Notes: generated from the sequence alone by a model not told the origin. A DNA stretch of 64,000 nt from Zongyangia gallinarum (GCA_904419315.1 CAJFQY010000011.1:1-64000), one strand, 5' to 3'. Shown: positions 35,355 through 45,110, numbered from the stretch's first letter. Made by a program: numbers and translations.

Positions 35355-36155
35355 ATGTTAACTCCGAATGAGATTGCCAACAAAACTTTTGAGAAGACTA
35401 AATTTTCCGGTTACCGGCCTGAGGACGTAGATGTTTTCATGCAGGAAGTTGCATCGGCTATGGCTGCCCTTCAGGCCGAGAAAAATGAACTGGAGGCTAA
35501 AATTGAGGTTTTAGCTGACAAGGTTGAGGAGTACCGGAACGACGAGGACAGCCTTCGTGCCGCGTTGATCGGCGCCCAGAAACTGGGAGACAATATTGTC
35601 AAAGAGTCGAAAAATAAGGCGGAGCTCATTATGCGTGATGCTCAGATTAAGGCAGAACGCATTGTAGAAAATGCTCAGCATAAAATCGAAAAAGAGCAGT
35701 ACGCCCTGCAGTTGATGCAGACGGAAGTTAAAAACTTTAAAGAGAAATTACTTTCCCTGTATAAAGCCCATTTAGAGTTAATCACAGCGCTTCCTGATTT
35801 TGACGATGAAAAGGAAGATGCGGTGGAAATCAATATTGACGATATTTCCTCTTCTGAACCGAAAGAGGATGCTGCGGTTCAGCCCGAGGAAACCAAGCTC
35901 AACGAAGGGCCGTCCATTTCGGTTGTAGAGAATTCCCAATCCGACGAAGCGGCTGCTGTTGAGGAAGTGGCTGAAGAGGATGAATTTATCATAAAAAAGA
36001 GCAGCTCTGCATTTAAGCCAGATTATCACGCAGATATCGCTCAGGGCATTCAGGAACTGAGCCAGCCTGCAAAGAGCGAGACCAAGAGTGAAAACAAGTT
36101 TGGTCCGCTTAAATTCGGTGCTGCCTATGACTTGACCCGTGATTCCGACAAATAA
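35355..36155 (+). CDS. divIVA: DivIVA-family cell division/polarity protein
   Basis: Coiled-coil protein that binds curved membrane at septa and poles, 266 residues. The N-terminal lipid-binding segment (MLTPNEIANKTFEKTKFSGYRPEDVDVFM) is canonical, followed by coiled coils (about 35-145) and an acidic, disordered C-terminal half ending FGAAYDLTRDSDK. ATG 35355 behind GGGAGGA. It is the last division gene before ileS. Confidence 0.95.
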   Translation: MLTPNEIANKTFEKTKFSGYRPEDVDVFMQEVASAMAALQAEKNELEAKIEVLADKVEEYRNDEDSLRAALIGAQKLGDNIVKESKNKAELIMRDAQIKAERIVENAQHKIEKEQYALQLMQTEVKNFKEKLLSLYKAHLELITALPDFDDEKEDAVEINIDDISSSEPKEDAAVQPEETKLNEGPSISVVENSQSDEAAAVEEVAEEDEFIIKKSSSAFKPDYHADIAQGIQELSQPAKSETKSENKFGPLKFGAAYDLTRDSDK

Positions 36156-36196
36156 CGGTATTTTTGGATACCTAAAATATAAGGAGAGAATACCCA

Positions 36197-38986
36197 ATGC
36201 CTCAGGACTATAATCAAACACTGAATCTTCCCCAGACAGATTTTCAGATGCGTGCGGCGTTGCCCCAGCGGGAACCCGAAATGCTCAAGGAATGGGAAGA
36301 GAACAAACGTTATGAGAAGCTGATCAAAAAAAATGAGGGGAAACCTCTGTATGTGCTTCATGACGGCCCGCCTTATGCCAATGGAGACATCCATTTGGGT
36401 ACAGCGCTTAACAAAGTACTGAAAGATTTTATTGTTCGCTATAAAAATATGGCCGGATTCCAGTCTCCTTATGTTCCGGGCTGGGATACCCATGGTTTGC
36501 CCATCGAACTTAAGGCAATGAAGAGTATTGGCGTCAATAATATTAAGTCGGCGGTAGACCTCCGCCATCACTGCCGTGAATTTGCATTGTCCTTTGTAGA
36601 AAATCAGAAAAAACAGTTCCAACGCCTTGGCGTTTGGGGGGATTTTGATGACCCCTATCTGACCTTGAAGCCCGAATTTGAGGCCCGCCAGATCGAAATT
36701 TTCGGTGAAATGGCGAAAAAAGGCTATATCTATAAAGGCTTAAAGCCGGTATATTGGTGCCCTGAGTGTGTTACGGCGCTGGCGGAGGCAGAGATTGAAT
36801 ATGCGGAGGATCCTTGTCATTCCATCTATGTTAAGTTTAAGGTAAAGGATGATAAGGGGAAAATGGCACCTTTGGGGGTGGATCTGTCCAAAACTTACTT
36901 TGTAATCTGGACAACGACCACCTGGACCTTGCCGGGTAACGTAGCCATCTGCCTTGGCCCTGACTTTGAATACTGTGCAGTCAAGGCTGGGGATGAATAT
37001 TATATCATGGCGAGAGAACTTGTAGACAATGCCATGAAAGCCGCTAAAATCGAAAATTATGAAATTGTAGGATCCACCCAGGGTAAAGAGCTGGAATATG
37101 TGGTTTGCGAACACCCCTTTATTGATCGGGATTCCCTGGTGATTTTGGGTGACCATGTTACCCTGGAAAGTGGTACCGGATGTGTCCATACTGCTCCGGG
37201 ACACGGTATTGAGGACTTCGAGGTTTGTGTCAACCATTATCCTGAGATTCCAATTGTAGTACCGGTGGATGATAAGGGTAAGTTGACAGAACTTGCCGGA
37301 CAATTTGCCGGCTTGACGACAGATGAGGCCAATAAGGCCATTGCCAAGCATTTGGATGAGACGGGACATCTTTTTGCTATCGAAAAGATCATTCACCAGT
37401 ATCCACACTGCTGGCGGTGTAAACAGCCGGTGTTATTCCGTGCGACCGAACAGTGGTTCTGTTCCATTGACGGCTTTAAAGAGGATGTATACAAGGCGAT
37501 CAAAGATATTCATTGGATTCCTGCCTGGGGTGAAGATCGAATTACCGGTATGGTAAGAGACCGCTCCGACTGGTGTATCTCTCGGCAGCGGACCTGGGGT
37601 GTTCCTATCCCCATCTTCTACTGCGCAGACTGTGGTGAGCATGTTGTCACCGATGAGAGCATCAAAGCGGTGTCCGATCTTTTCCGAAAAGAAGGCTCTG
37701 ACGCCTGGTATACCAAGGAGGCAGATGAGATTCTGCCGGAGGGCTTTAAGTGTCCGCACTGTGGCGGCACTCACTTTACCAAAGAAAACGACATTATGGA
37801 TGTGTGGTTTGATTCTGGTTGTACCCACGCAGCAGTCCTCAAAGAAAGAAAGGAACTGCGCTGGCCTGCAGACCTCTATCTAGAGGGTGCGGATCAGTAC
37901 CGCGGTTGGTTCCAGTCCTCCTTGTTGACCTCGGTGGCAGCCCTTGGTACAGCACCGTATAAAGCAGTTTGTACCCACGGCTGGGTTGTAGACGGAGAAG
38001 GCAAGAAAATGTCCAAGTCTTTGGGCAACGGAATTGTTCCTGAAGATATCATCAAACAATATGGTGCAGATGTACTGCGGCTGTGGGTTGCCTCCTCTGA
38101 TTATCACGCGGATATTCGTATTTCTCCTGATATTCTCAAGCAGCTTTCTGAAGTGTATCGGAAGATCCGCAATACGGCGCGTTATATTCTGGGCAATCTC
38201 TATGACTTTGATCCCAACCGGGACATGGTCGCAGATGATCAGCTCTTTGAGCTGGATCGTTGGGCGTTGACCCAGCTGGATAGCCTTATCGGCAAGGTGC
38301 GCGATGCCTACGATCACTTCGAGTTCCATTTGATCTACCATGCAGTGCGCAATTTCTGTGTGATTGATATGTCGAATTTCTATCTGGACATTTTGAAAGA
38401 CCGCCTGTATGTTGAAAAATCGGATTCTCTTTCCCGGCGTGCAGCGCAGACTGCTATTTACCGTATTCTTAGCGCTCTGACTCGGATGTTGGCTCCAATT
38501 TTGGCTTTCACTGCTGATGAAATCTGGAAATTCTTGCCCCATCTTGACAGCGAGGATAGCGAGTGTGTTATGTTTAATGACATGCCTTCTACCTCTGGGC
38601 TCAGTGAGGACAGCATCTTCATGACCAAGTGGAACCGGATTAAGGATATTCGTGAAGATGTCAATAAAGCGCTGGAGCTGGCGAGAAAGCAAAAAGTTAT
38701 TGGAAAATCCTTGGAGGCTAAGGTTACCTTGGGCTGTGAGGGTGAACTTTATGACTTCTTGAAGAGCGTGGAAAAGGAATTGACGACAGCATTTATTGTG
38801 TCCGCTGTTGAAATTGTGAATACTCCCAGTGGAGATTTTGCAGGGGATGTAGAAGGCCTTAAGGTCACTATTTCCAAGGCTGACGGCGAGAAATGTGAAC
38901 GTTGCTGGACCTTCAGTAATACTGTTGGCCAGGATATAGAGCATCCGACTTTATGCAGCCGGTGTGCCGCAATTATCAAAGAATAA
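36197..38986 (+). CDS. ileS: Isoleucyl-tRNA synthetase
   Basis: Class I aminoacyl-tRNA synthetase, 929 residues, bacterial form. HIGH motif in GPPYANGDIHLGTAL (about 55-69), editing domain with TTTTWTLPGN and HTAPGHG, KMSKSLGN near 595, and a C-terminal zinc site (CERCW and CSRC). Only 41 bases separate it from divIVA, and no T-box leader precedes it. In this window the putative Ile-type T-box is attached to an acyl-CoA ligase instead. ATG 36197 behind AAGGAGAG. Confidence 0.98.
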   Translation: MPQDYNQTLNLPQTDFQMRAALPQREPEMLKEWEENKRYEKLIKKNEGKPLYVLHDGPPYANGDIHLGTALNKVLKDFIVRYKNMAGFQSPYVPGWDTHGLPIELKAMKSIGVNNIKSAVDLRHHCREFALSFVENQKKQFQRLGVWGDFDDPYLTLKPEFEARQIEIFGEMAKKGYIYKGLKPVYWCPECVTALAEAEIEYAEDPCHSIYVKFKVKDDKGKMAPLGVDLSKTYFVIWTTTTWTLPGNVAICLGPDFEYCAVKAGDEYYIMARELVDNAMKAAKIENYEIVGSTQGKELEYVVCEHPFIDRDSLVILGDHVTLESGTGCVHTAPGHGIEDFEVCVNHYPEIPIVVPVDDKGKLTELAGQFAGLTTDEANKAIAKHLDETGHLFAIEKIIHQYPHCWRCKQPVLFRATEQWFCSIDGFKEDVYKAIKDIHWIPAWGEDRITGMVRDRSDWCISRQRTWGVPIPIFYCADCGEHVVTDESIKAVSDLFRKEGSDAWYTKEADEILPEGFKCPHCGGTHFTKENDIMDVWFDSGCTHAAVLKERKELRWPADLYLEGADQYRGWFQSSLLTSVAALGTAPYKAVCTHGWVVDGEGKKMSKSLGNGIVPEDIIKQYGADVLRLWVASSDYHADIRISPDILKQLSEVYRKIRNTARYILGNLYDFDPNRDMVADDQLFELDRWALTQLDSLIGKVRDAYDHFEFHLIYHAVRNFCVIDMSNFYLDILKDRLYVEKSDSLSRRAAQTAIYRILSALTRMLAPILAFTADEIWKFLPHLDSEDSECVMFNDMPSTSGLSEDSIFMTKWNRIKDIREDVNKALELARKQKVIGKSLEAKVTLGCEGELYDFLKSVEKELTTAFIVSAVEIVNTPSGDFAGDVEGLKVTISKADGEKCERCWTFSNTVGQDIEHPTLCSRCAAIIKE

Positions 38987-38990
38987 TTTC

Positions 38991-39020
38991 TTGCGGTGTG
39001 TCTCCTTGAGATACACCGCA
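38991..39020 (+). other. Hairpin between ileS and lspA
   Basis: TTGCGGTGT-GTCTC pairs with GAGATACACCGCAA almost perfectly. There is no U run, so it is more likely an RNA processing or pausing element than a full terminator. Confidence 0.55.
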
Positions 39021-39069
39021 AATTTATGCTACCCTTGCGCTATCAATTCGAAAGGGACAGGATATTCGT

Positions 39070-39573
39070 ATGGTTTATATTGCGTTATTATCAGCTGCTG
39101 GTTTGGCCGCTATCGATCAGCTTATTAAGTTTTTTGCTGTAACCTGGCTGCAGGACGCCGGCACAGTGACACTGATACCGGGGCTCATCGATCTGGTTTA
39201 TGTTGAAAATACTGGCGCTGCCTGGGGGCTTTTTGCGGGGAATACCTGGCTTTTGGTGGGGGTAACGTCCCTTGCTATCATCGCAGCCGTTGTATTCATG
39301 TTGATGAAAAAGGTTCAGTCTCCCTTTTTGATTTGGATGATCAGCGTTGTCATCGGAGGGGGAGTGGGCAATCTCATAGACCGGATTTTTCGGGTAGATG
39401 CTGCGGGAAACCACTTTGTAGTAGATTATCTCAACTTTTCTTTTATAGATTTTCCCGTATTTAATTTTGCCGATTGTTGTGTTGTCATAGGGATGATTGC
39501 TATTGTAATCTATATTCTGTTTTTTGACGGAAAGAAGGATAAAGAAACCTCACAGGTGATTTCTCATGAATGA
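39070..39573 (+). CDS. lspA: Lipoprotein signal peptidase LspA
   Basis: Membrane aspartyl protease that removes signal peptides from prolipoproteins, 167 residues with four transmembrane helices. Catalytic aspartates lie in GGGVGNLIDRIFR and FNFADCCVVIG; the early motif is DQLIKFF. It precedes rluD with an eight-base overlap, the standard order. ATG 39070 behind AAAGGGACAGG. Confidence 0.96.
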   Translation: MVYIALLSAAGLAAIDQLIKFFAVTWLQDAGTVTLIPGLIDLVYVENTGAAWGLFAGNTWLLVGVTSLAIIAAVVFMLMKKVQSPFLIWMISVVIGGGVGNLIDRIFRVDAAGNHFVVDYLNFSFIDFPVFNFADCCVVIGMIAIVIYILFFDGKKDKETSQVISHE

Positions 39574-40489
39574 GAAAGAGACTATTATTTTGACGGTAGC
39601 AGGGGAGGAAGAAGTCCGGCTGGATAAGTATTTGGCTGATGTTGTGGAAGATCAGTCCCGTGCCAGTATTCAAAGGCTTATGGAAGCGGGCGAGGTGCGA
39701 TTGGAGGGCAGAGTCGTTTCTAAAAACGCCAAGGCGAAACCCGGTGATCGAGTGAAATTAACCATCCCTCCTCCAATTCCTTTGGGTGTTCTCCCTGAGA
39801 ATATACCCCTGGATATTGTCTACGAGGATGAAGACCTCCTTGTTGTCAACAAGCCGAAAGGGATGGTAGTTCATCCGGCAGCGGGCAACCATGATGGCAC
39901 CCTTGTCAACGCACTTCTTTTTCATTGCAGGAATTCTTTATCGGGCATTGGTGGTGTTATGCGTCCCGGTATCGTTCACCGTATCGATAAGGACACCAGT
40001 GGGCTGCTCATGGTGGCAAAAAACGACTTTGCTCATCTTTCTCTGGCCCAACAGATAAAAGATCATTCCTTTACCCGTATTTACGCGGCCGTGGTCTACG
40101 GCCACATGAAAGAAGAAAAGGGTGAGGTGATCGCTCCCATTGGGAGGCATCCAGTGGATCGCAAGAAGATGGCGGTCACAGAGAGAAATAGCAAAGAAGC
40201 GATTACCCACTTTGAGGTTGTACAGTATTTTCGCGGTTTTACCCAACTGAAGTTGCGGTTGGAAACAGGTCGGACCCACCAAATTAGGGTACACATGGCT
40301 TATATCGGACATCCAGTAGCCGGCGATCCTGTCTATGGCCCTAAAAAGGTGATCAAGAGCCTTCAGGGCCAATGCCTCCATGCCCAAACTTTGGGATTTG
40401 TTCATCCGCGCAGCGGGGAATATATGGAGTTTACGTCTCCATTGCCGAGCTACTTTGACCAATTTATCAAAGGCCTACCTGTGGAGTAG
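39566..40489 (+). CDS. Ribosomal large subunit pseudouridine synthase (RluD-like)
   Basis: A 307-residue RluA-family enzyme that converts uridines in 23S rRNA to pseudouridine. N-terminal S4 domain (about 14-75), then the catalytic domain with GIVHRIDKDTSGLLMVAK (catalytic Asp), and QLKLRLETGRTHQIRVHM. It overlaps lspA by eight bases. RluA-family target specificity cannot be fixed from sequence, but the lspA neighbour and the length favour RluD. Confidence 0.92.
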   Translation: MNEKETIILTVAGEEEVRLDKYLADVVEDQSRASIQRLMEAGEVRLEGRVVSKNAKAKPGDRVKLTIPPPIPLGVLPENIPLDIVYEDEDLLVVNKPKGMVVHPAAGNHDGTLVNALLFHCRNSLSGIGGVMRPGIVHRIDKDTSGLLMVAKNDFAHLSLAQQIKDHSFTRIYAAVVYGHMKEEKGEVIAPIGRHPVDRKKMAVTERNSKEAITHFEVVQYFRGFTQLKLRLETGRTHQIRVHMAYIGHPVAGDPVYGPKKVIKSLQGQCLHAQTLGFVHPRSGEYMEFTSPLPSYFDQFIKGLPVE

Positions 40490-40510
40490 ATGATAGAAAG
40501 GAAGGAACCT

Positions 40511-41326
40511 ATGACAAAGCTTTCGGAGATCTTGCTTGTCACCGATATGGATGGCACATTGATGACTGCGAAGACGGGCATACCAAAGAAGAACTTGGTA
40601 GCCATTGAACGGTTCATCAATGAAGGCGGAAATTTTGCTATTGCTACGGGCCGCGCCATTGTCTCAGCGCAGTATTATGTTAATCAATTGCCTCCGATAG
40701 GACCCTCTATTGTCTTTAATGGTGGCGGTATTTATGATTATACAACCCACCAGATTGGCGACACCCATTTTCTTCCTCCCCATGCCATGGAGTATGTCCA
40801 GGAAATCTATGACCGCTTCCCTCGTACCGGCATCGAGGTCTATATAGACAGGGATATTTATATTCCCCGTATGAATTGTATTACTCAACAGCATTTGAAT
40901 AATGAATTCCTAAAGCATATCAAAGTAGACGGAGTTTCGGGATTATCGGGTAGCTGTTTTAAAATTATGTTTGGCTCTGAAGGCGACGTCATGCCTGAAA
41001 TTCTGGATTATGCTTATCATATGCAGGTGGAGGGCGTTTATTTTGTCCAAACCGGTCCATTCTATTTAGAGATGCTTCCGGCTCACGTTACCAAGGGAAC
41101 TGCTATGCCGAAGTTGGCCCAGCTCTATGGCATCCCATTGGAAAATGTCTATGCCATTGGCGATTATGACAACGATGTGGAGATGCTGAAGTGCGTGGGA
41201 CATCCGGTGTGTCCTGGAGACTCCCGGCCAGAAATTAAAGCCCTGTGTGAGCGCCAATTTTGCAATTGTTTGGACGGCGCTGTAGCGGAGCTGATTGAAT
41301 ATTTAGAAAATACCTATGAAATCTAG
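40511..41326 (+). CDS. Cof-type HAD phosphatase
   Basis: A 271-residue HAD hydrolase of the Cof/sugar-phosphatase subfamily (IIB cap). Motif I VTDMDGTLM, motif II ATGR, motif III Lys in THVTKGTAM, motif IV AIGDYDNDVEML. It probably dephosphorylates sugar phosphates or flavin/PLP-type metabolites; the substrate is unknown. ATG 40511 behind GAAAGGAAGG. It lies directly before the transketolase genes. Confidence 0.9.
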   Translation: MTKLSEILLVTDMDGTLMTAKTGIPKKNLVAIERFINEGGNFAIATGRAIVSAQYYVNQLPPIGPSIVFNGGGIYDYTTHQIGDTHFLPPHAMEYVQEIYDRFPRTGIEVYIDRDIYIPRMNCITQQHLNNEFLKHIKVDGVSGLSGSCFKIMFGSEGDVMPEILDYAYHMQVEGVYFVQTGPFYLEMLPAHVTKGTAMPKLAQLYGIPLENVYAIGDYDNDVEMLKCVGHPVCPGDSRPEIKALCERQFCNCLDGAVAELIEYLENTYEI

Positions 41327-41369
41327 CCTATCAGAAATTATTGCCATCAGTGGCAGAAGGAGTGTTCTT

Positions 41370-42215
41370 ATGCAACCAAATGAGAAAAAACAGTTGGAGT
41401 GCATGGCGTGTAAAATTAGAATCCACGCAGTGGATGCAGTCCATGCAGCCAAATCCGGACATCCCGGTGGGTCTTTGTCAATTGCTGACCTGTTATCCTG
41501 CCTGTATTTTTACAAAATGCGGGTTGACCCGAAAAATCCCAAGTGGGAAGATCGTGACCGTCTGGTCCTTTCGAAGGGCCACTGTGCTCCCGGCCTCTAT
41601 GCCGCTTTAGCGCTGAAAGGTTATTTCCCGGTAGAGGAGCTGAAAAAGCTGCGGAAGCCCGGCGCAATGCTCCAAGGGCATCCTGATATGAAAGGAACTC
41701 CCGGTATCGATATGTCCACTGGATCTTTAGGTCAGGGCTTCTCCACGGCATGTGGTATGGCCGCTGCTGCGAAAGCAGATCATAAAGATTACCGTGTTTA
41801 CTCCATCATCGGCGATGGTGAGACCCAGGAAGGCCAGATTTGGGAAGCTGCAATGTTTGCTTCAAATTACGGCCTGGATAATTTGTGCGCGATTGTGGAC
41901 TGCAACGGATTGCAGATTGACGGCAATGTGGCTTACTCTAATTCTGCCGATTCATTGGCTGAAAAATTCGCCTCCTTTGGCTTTGAAGTGATCACCATTG
42001 ATGCCCACGACTACGATCAGATCCTTTCTGCCTTAGATCAAGCGGAAGCAACCCAAGGCAAGCCTACAGTGATTATTGCAAAATCTATCAAAGGCAAGGG
42101 CGTTTCCTTCATGGAAAACAATGTAGCATGGCATGGATCCGCTCCCAATGATGAGCAGTATGCACAGGCAATGGACGAGCTGAATGCACAGCTTAAGAGC
42201 TTGGAGGTGGAATAA
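41370..42215 (+). CDS. Transketolase, N-terminal subunit
   Basis: TPP-binding half of a split transketolase, 281 residues, of the nonoxidative pentose phosphate pathway. HAAKSGHPGGSLSIADLL, the TPP/Mg motif GDGETQEGQIWEAAM and the later NNVAWHGSAPND. ATG 41370 behind AGAAGGAG; the longer frame from 41316 has no site. The partner subunit starts immediately after its stop. Confidence 0.95.
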   Translation: MQPNEKKQLECMACKIRIHAVDAVHAAKSGHPGGSLSIADLLSCLYFYKMRVDPKNPKWEDRDRLVLSKGHCAPGLYAALALKGYFPVEELKKLRKPGAMLQGHPDMKGTPGIDMSTGSLGQGFSTACGMAAAAKADHKDYRVYSIIGDGETQEGQIWEAAMFASNYGLDNLCAIVDCNGLQIDGNVAYSNSADSLAEKFASFGFEVITIDAHDYDQILSALDQAEATQGKPTVIIAKSIKGKGVSFMENNVAWHGSAPNDEQYAQAMDELNAQLKSLEVE

Positions 42216-43154
42216 ATGGCAGAAATGGTAAAAAAGGCAACCCGTGAAAGTTATGGCGCCGCTTTGGCTGAGCTGGGTGAAAAATATAAAAATCTTGTCG
42301 TTTTGGATGCAGACCTTGCAAAAGCAACCAAGACAGAAGTATTCCTGAAAAAATTTCCAGAACGTTTCTATGAATGTGGAATTTCTGAGGCCAATATGAT
42401 GGGAGTTGCAGCCGGTCTTTCGACCTGCGGTAAGATCCCCTTTGCAAGTTCTTTCGCCATGTTTGCGGCAGGCAGAGCGTATGAAATTATTCGCAATTCT
42501 ATCGCATACCCCCATTTGAACGTAAAAATTGGTGCTACCCATGCGGGTATTACAGTAGGCGAGGATGGCGCTACCCACCAATGCTTGGAGGATATTGCTC
42601 TTATGCGGGCTATTCCGGGCATGGTAGTGATCAATCCCTGTGATGATACTGAGACAAAAGCGGCAGTAGAAGCGGCCATTCTCCATGAAGGCCCTGTTTA
42701 TCTGCGCTTTGGCCGTCTTGCAGTAGAAAACATCAACAATGGCCCAGACTATCATTTTGAATTGGGCAAGGGAATCCAGCTCAAAGACGGCAATGATGCG
42801 GCGATTATTGCCACAGGCCTGATGGTTCAGGAATCTCTGAAAGCAGCAAAGATCTTGGAAGATGAGGGGATTCATGTCCGTGTTATCAATATCCACACCA
42901 TCAAGCCCTTGGATGAAGAGATTGTCCTGAAGGCCGCTCGAGAAACTGGACTGCTCTTTACTGCCGAGGAACATAGCATTGTTGGCGGTTTGGGTGAAGC
43001 TGTGGCCTCTGTTATCAGTGAAAACTGCCCAGTAAAGGTTCATCGGATCGGTGTAAAAGATCGCTTCGGCTATTCTGGTCCGGCAGGAGAGCTCTTAAAA
43101 CAATTTGAATTGACGGGCGAAGATATTGCCAAAAAGGTAAAAGCTTCCCTTTAA
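42216..43154 (+). CDS. Transketolase, C-terminal subunit
   Basis: Pyrimidine-binding plus C-terminal domain of the split transketolase, 312 residues. VLDADLAKATKT, the catalytic glutamate region CGISEANMMGVAAGL, and the C-terminal domain with EEHSIVGGLGEAVA. Its ATG follows the TAA of the first subunit with no gap, so the two are made together and form the active heterotetramer. Confidence 0.95.
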   Translation: MAEMVKKATRESYGAALAELGEKYKNLVVLDADLAKATKTEVFLKKFPERFYECGISEANMMGVAAGLSTCGKIPFASSFAMFAAGRAYEIIRNSIAYPHLNVKIGATHAGITVGEDGATHQCLEDIALMRAIPGMVVINPCDDTETKAAVEAAILHEGPVYLRFGRLAVENINNGPDYHFELGKGIQLKDGNDAAIIATGLMVQESLKAAKILEDEGIHVRVINIHTIKPLDEEIVLKAARETGLLFTAEEHSIVGGLGEAVASVISENCPVKVHRIGVKDRFGYSGPAGELLKQFELTGEDIAKKVKASL

Positions 43155-43167
43155 TATCCTTTGATGT

Positions 43168-43198
43168 AAAAAAGAGACGCATGAGCGTCTCTTTTTTT
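43168..43198 (+). terminator. Terminator after transketolase
   Basis: AAAAAAGAGACGC paired with GCGTCTCTTTTTT around four bases. Confidence 0.93.
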
Positions 43199-43271
43199 AT
43201 ACTATAATCGAAAATAGTCGAAAAATGTGGTATGATATGGATGTTAATATTTGTAGATGGGACGTGGGATC

Positions 43272-43667
43272 ATGGGCAATCATCGTGACATGAAGATCTT
43301 GTTGATCGCAGTTTTAGTCATGTCAATCTTTTTGGTGGCCTTTAATGTGGCGACCATCCCCTCCACGATAGAGCCGGAATTTTATTACTATGAGGAGGAT
43401 TCAGAGGAGATTCCAGATGGGAGAGGGGATGTCTATGAGTCATCGGATGTTACATCCAGTGTAACTGCCAGCTTTCCCATCAATATCAATACAGCAACCA
43501 AAGAGGAGTTGGATCTGATTCCCGGGATTGGGCCTGCAAAAGCGCAAGCAATTATTGACTACCGTAACACTGTGGGGGTGATAAGAACCATGGAGGAGCT
43601 TGTCAATGTGTCCGGTATCGGAGAAAAGACTCTTGAAAATATACGACAGTATATTGTATTGGAATAG
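43272..43667 (+). CDS. Membrane-anchored helix-hairpin-helix protein (ComEA-like)
   Basis: A 131-residue protein with one N-terminal transmembrane helix (about 9-28), a short acidic linker, and a C-terminal double helix-hairpin-helix DNA-binding domain (ININTATKEELDLIPGIGPAKAQAIIDYR, then VSGIGEKTLENIRQYI). ComEA receptors for DNA uptake have this tail but also an SLBB domain, which is absent here. DNA binding outside the membrane is likely. No other competence gene is adjacent. ATG 43272 is preferred over 43257. Confidence 0.85.
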   Translation: MGNHRDMKILLIAVLVMSIFLVAFNVATIPSTIEPEFYYYEEDSEEIPDGRGDVYESSDVTSSVTASFPININTATKEELDLIPGIGPAKAQAIIDYRNTVGVIRTMEELVNVSGIGEKTLENIRQYIVLE

Positions 43668-43673
43668 TGAAAT

Positions 43674-43706
43674 AAAAAACCTGGGAAAAGTTTCCCGGGT
43701 TTTTTA
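43674..43706 (+). terminator. Terminator after the ComEA-like gene
   Basis: AAAAAACCTGGGAAA paired with TTTCCCGGGTTTTTT (one G-T pair) around three bases. Confidence 0.9.
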
Positions 43707-43949
43707 TCGTATCCATACGATGAGGAGCCCCCAATAATATAGGAGATTTTTTGGAAAATTTCACAAAAAAATTTGGTACAATTTCTCTTAGAAAACAAGT
43801 AAATAAAACAACGATAAGCAAATAACAGTTTCTTATTATTTTTAAATTTGGGAAAAAATAGAATAAAATTTGATATTTTGCAATAAATATAAAGAGCTTA
43901 TTTTAAATTTGTATCAAAAATATAAAAAATATCTGAAAAAATATAAGTT
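43707..43949. other. AT-rich intergenic region before araR
   Basis: Very A/T-rich, without a supported gene or hairpin. It holds only run-up sequence to the araR promoter. Confidence 0.55.
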
Positions 43950-43978
43950 TTGTCAATTGTTTTCACTGTAAATAACAT
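43950..43978 (+). promoter_or_regulatory. Promoter of araR
   Basis: TTGTCA (43950-43955), 17-base spacer, TAACAT (43973-43978). The AraR-like operator follows 15 bases downstream. Confidence 0.6.
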
Positions 43979-43993
43979 TTACAATAAGAAAAG

Positions 43994-44005
43994 ATGTAAG
44001 TACAA
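43994..44005 (+). promoter_or_regulatory. Probable AraR operator at araR
   Basis: ATGTAAGTACAA matches 10 of 12 positions of TTGTACGTACAA and lies between the promoter and the ribosome-binding site, suiting autorepression. Confidence 0.65.
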
Positions 44006-44024
44006 TCAGGAGGTGAGTTGTATT

Positions 44025-45110
44025 ATGGACATAAAAAACGTTCCAAAACATGTTTATCTCAGAGAATGGATCAGAAAAAACATCATGGATAAAACCTTTG
44101 CCAACGGGGAAAAACTGCTTTCTGAAAATATTTTGGCAGAAAAATTCGGTATCAGTCGTCAAACTGTGCGGCAGGCGATAGGAGCCTTGGAAGCAGAAGG
44201 GCTTTTAGAGAGAAGAAGAGGCAGCGGCACTTATATTTGTTCTTCCAATATTCAAAGCCATCCCAAAACTATGAATATTGGTGTCATTACAACCTATGTT
44301 GATGACTACATTTTTCCCGGCATTATTAAAGGGATTGATACGGTGTTATCCCACTATGGCTATGGTATGTCATTAGGAATTACATACAACAAAGTTGAAA
44401 ACGAGGGAAAACTGCTCCGTTCACTTTTAGATAAAGGAATTGATGGACTAATTGTAGAAGCGACAAAAAGCGCTTTGCCCAATCCTAATTTAGATATTTA
44501 TAAAGAATTTGATGCCCAGGGGATTCCCTATATTTTTATCAATGGCTATTATCCTGCCCTGCCCTGTAATAAGGTCATTATGGATGATGAGTATGGCGGG
44601 TATACAGCTGCTTCAACCTTGATTAACGCAGGTCACCGAAAGATCGGCGGTATATTTAAGTCAGATGATATTCAGGGACATAGCCGATATGCGGGATTTG
44701 CAAAAGCGCTGAAAAACTCTGGAATTATTCTCAATGACAGTTCTGTCGTATGGTATACAACAGAAGATGTAGAAAGCTTTTTCTCAGGAGAATTTGACAA
44801 AATTATTATGAGTCGGCTCAGTCGATGCACAGGTGTGGTCTGCTACAATGATCAGATTGCGTTAAAATTTATGGACATGTTGGCCCGAAATGATAAAAAA
44901 GTGCCGGATGATATGTCCATCGTCAGTTTTGACGATTCTAATCTTGCAACGATTCAGTCGGTTGGGATTACTTCTGTCGCACATGCGGGTGCTCATCTTG
45001 GGGAACAGGCTGCAGACCGCATCATCAAGTTAATTGATCGTCCGGAAGAGGATCAGACGTTGGTTATGAAACCGCAAATGGTAGAACGGGACTCTGTAAA
45101 AATTTTATAG
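44025..45110 (+). CDS. araR: Arabinose operon repressor AraR
   Basis: Chimeric repressor of 361 residues. An N-terminal GntR-type winged helix (about 1-72, LAEKFGISRQTVRQAIGALEAEGLLERRRGSGTY) is joined to a LacI/GalR-type sugar-binding domain (about 80-355, with GVVCYNDQIALKFMDML and the DxSIVSFDDS motif). This fusion is diagnostic of AraR, which releases DNA on binding L-arabinose. ATG 44025 behind AGGAGGTGA. AraR-type operators lie before this gene and before araB. Confidence 0.94.
   Translation: MDIKNVPKHVYLREWIRKNIMDKTFANGEKLLSENILAEKFGISRQTVRQAIGALEAEGLLERRRGSGTYICSSNIQSHPKTMNIGVITTYVDDYIFPGIIKGIDTVLSHYGYGMSLGITYNKVENEGKLLRSLLDKGIDGLIVEATKSALPNPNLDIYKEFDAQGIPYIFINGYYPALPCNKVIMDDEYGGYTAASTLINAGHRKIGGIFKSDDIQGHSRYAGFAKALKNSGIILNDSSVVWYTTEDVESFFSGEFDKIIMSRLSRCTGVVCYNDQIALKFMDMLARNDKKVPDDMSIVSFDDSNLATIQSVGITSVAHAGAHLGEQAADRIIKLIDRPEEDQTLVMKPQMVERDSVKIL

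Noticed and set aside
36156..36196. A T-box or other leader for ileS
   Set aside because: Only 41 bases separate divIVA and ileS, with no hairpin or T-box sequence.
43272..43667. Complete ComEA competence receptor
   Set aside because: The SLBB domain is missing and no comEB/comEC gene follows; annotated only as ComEA-like.
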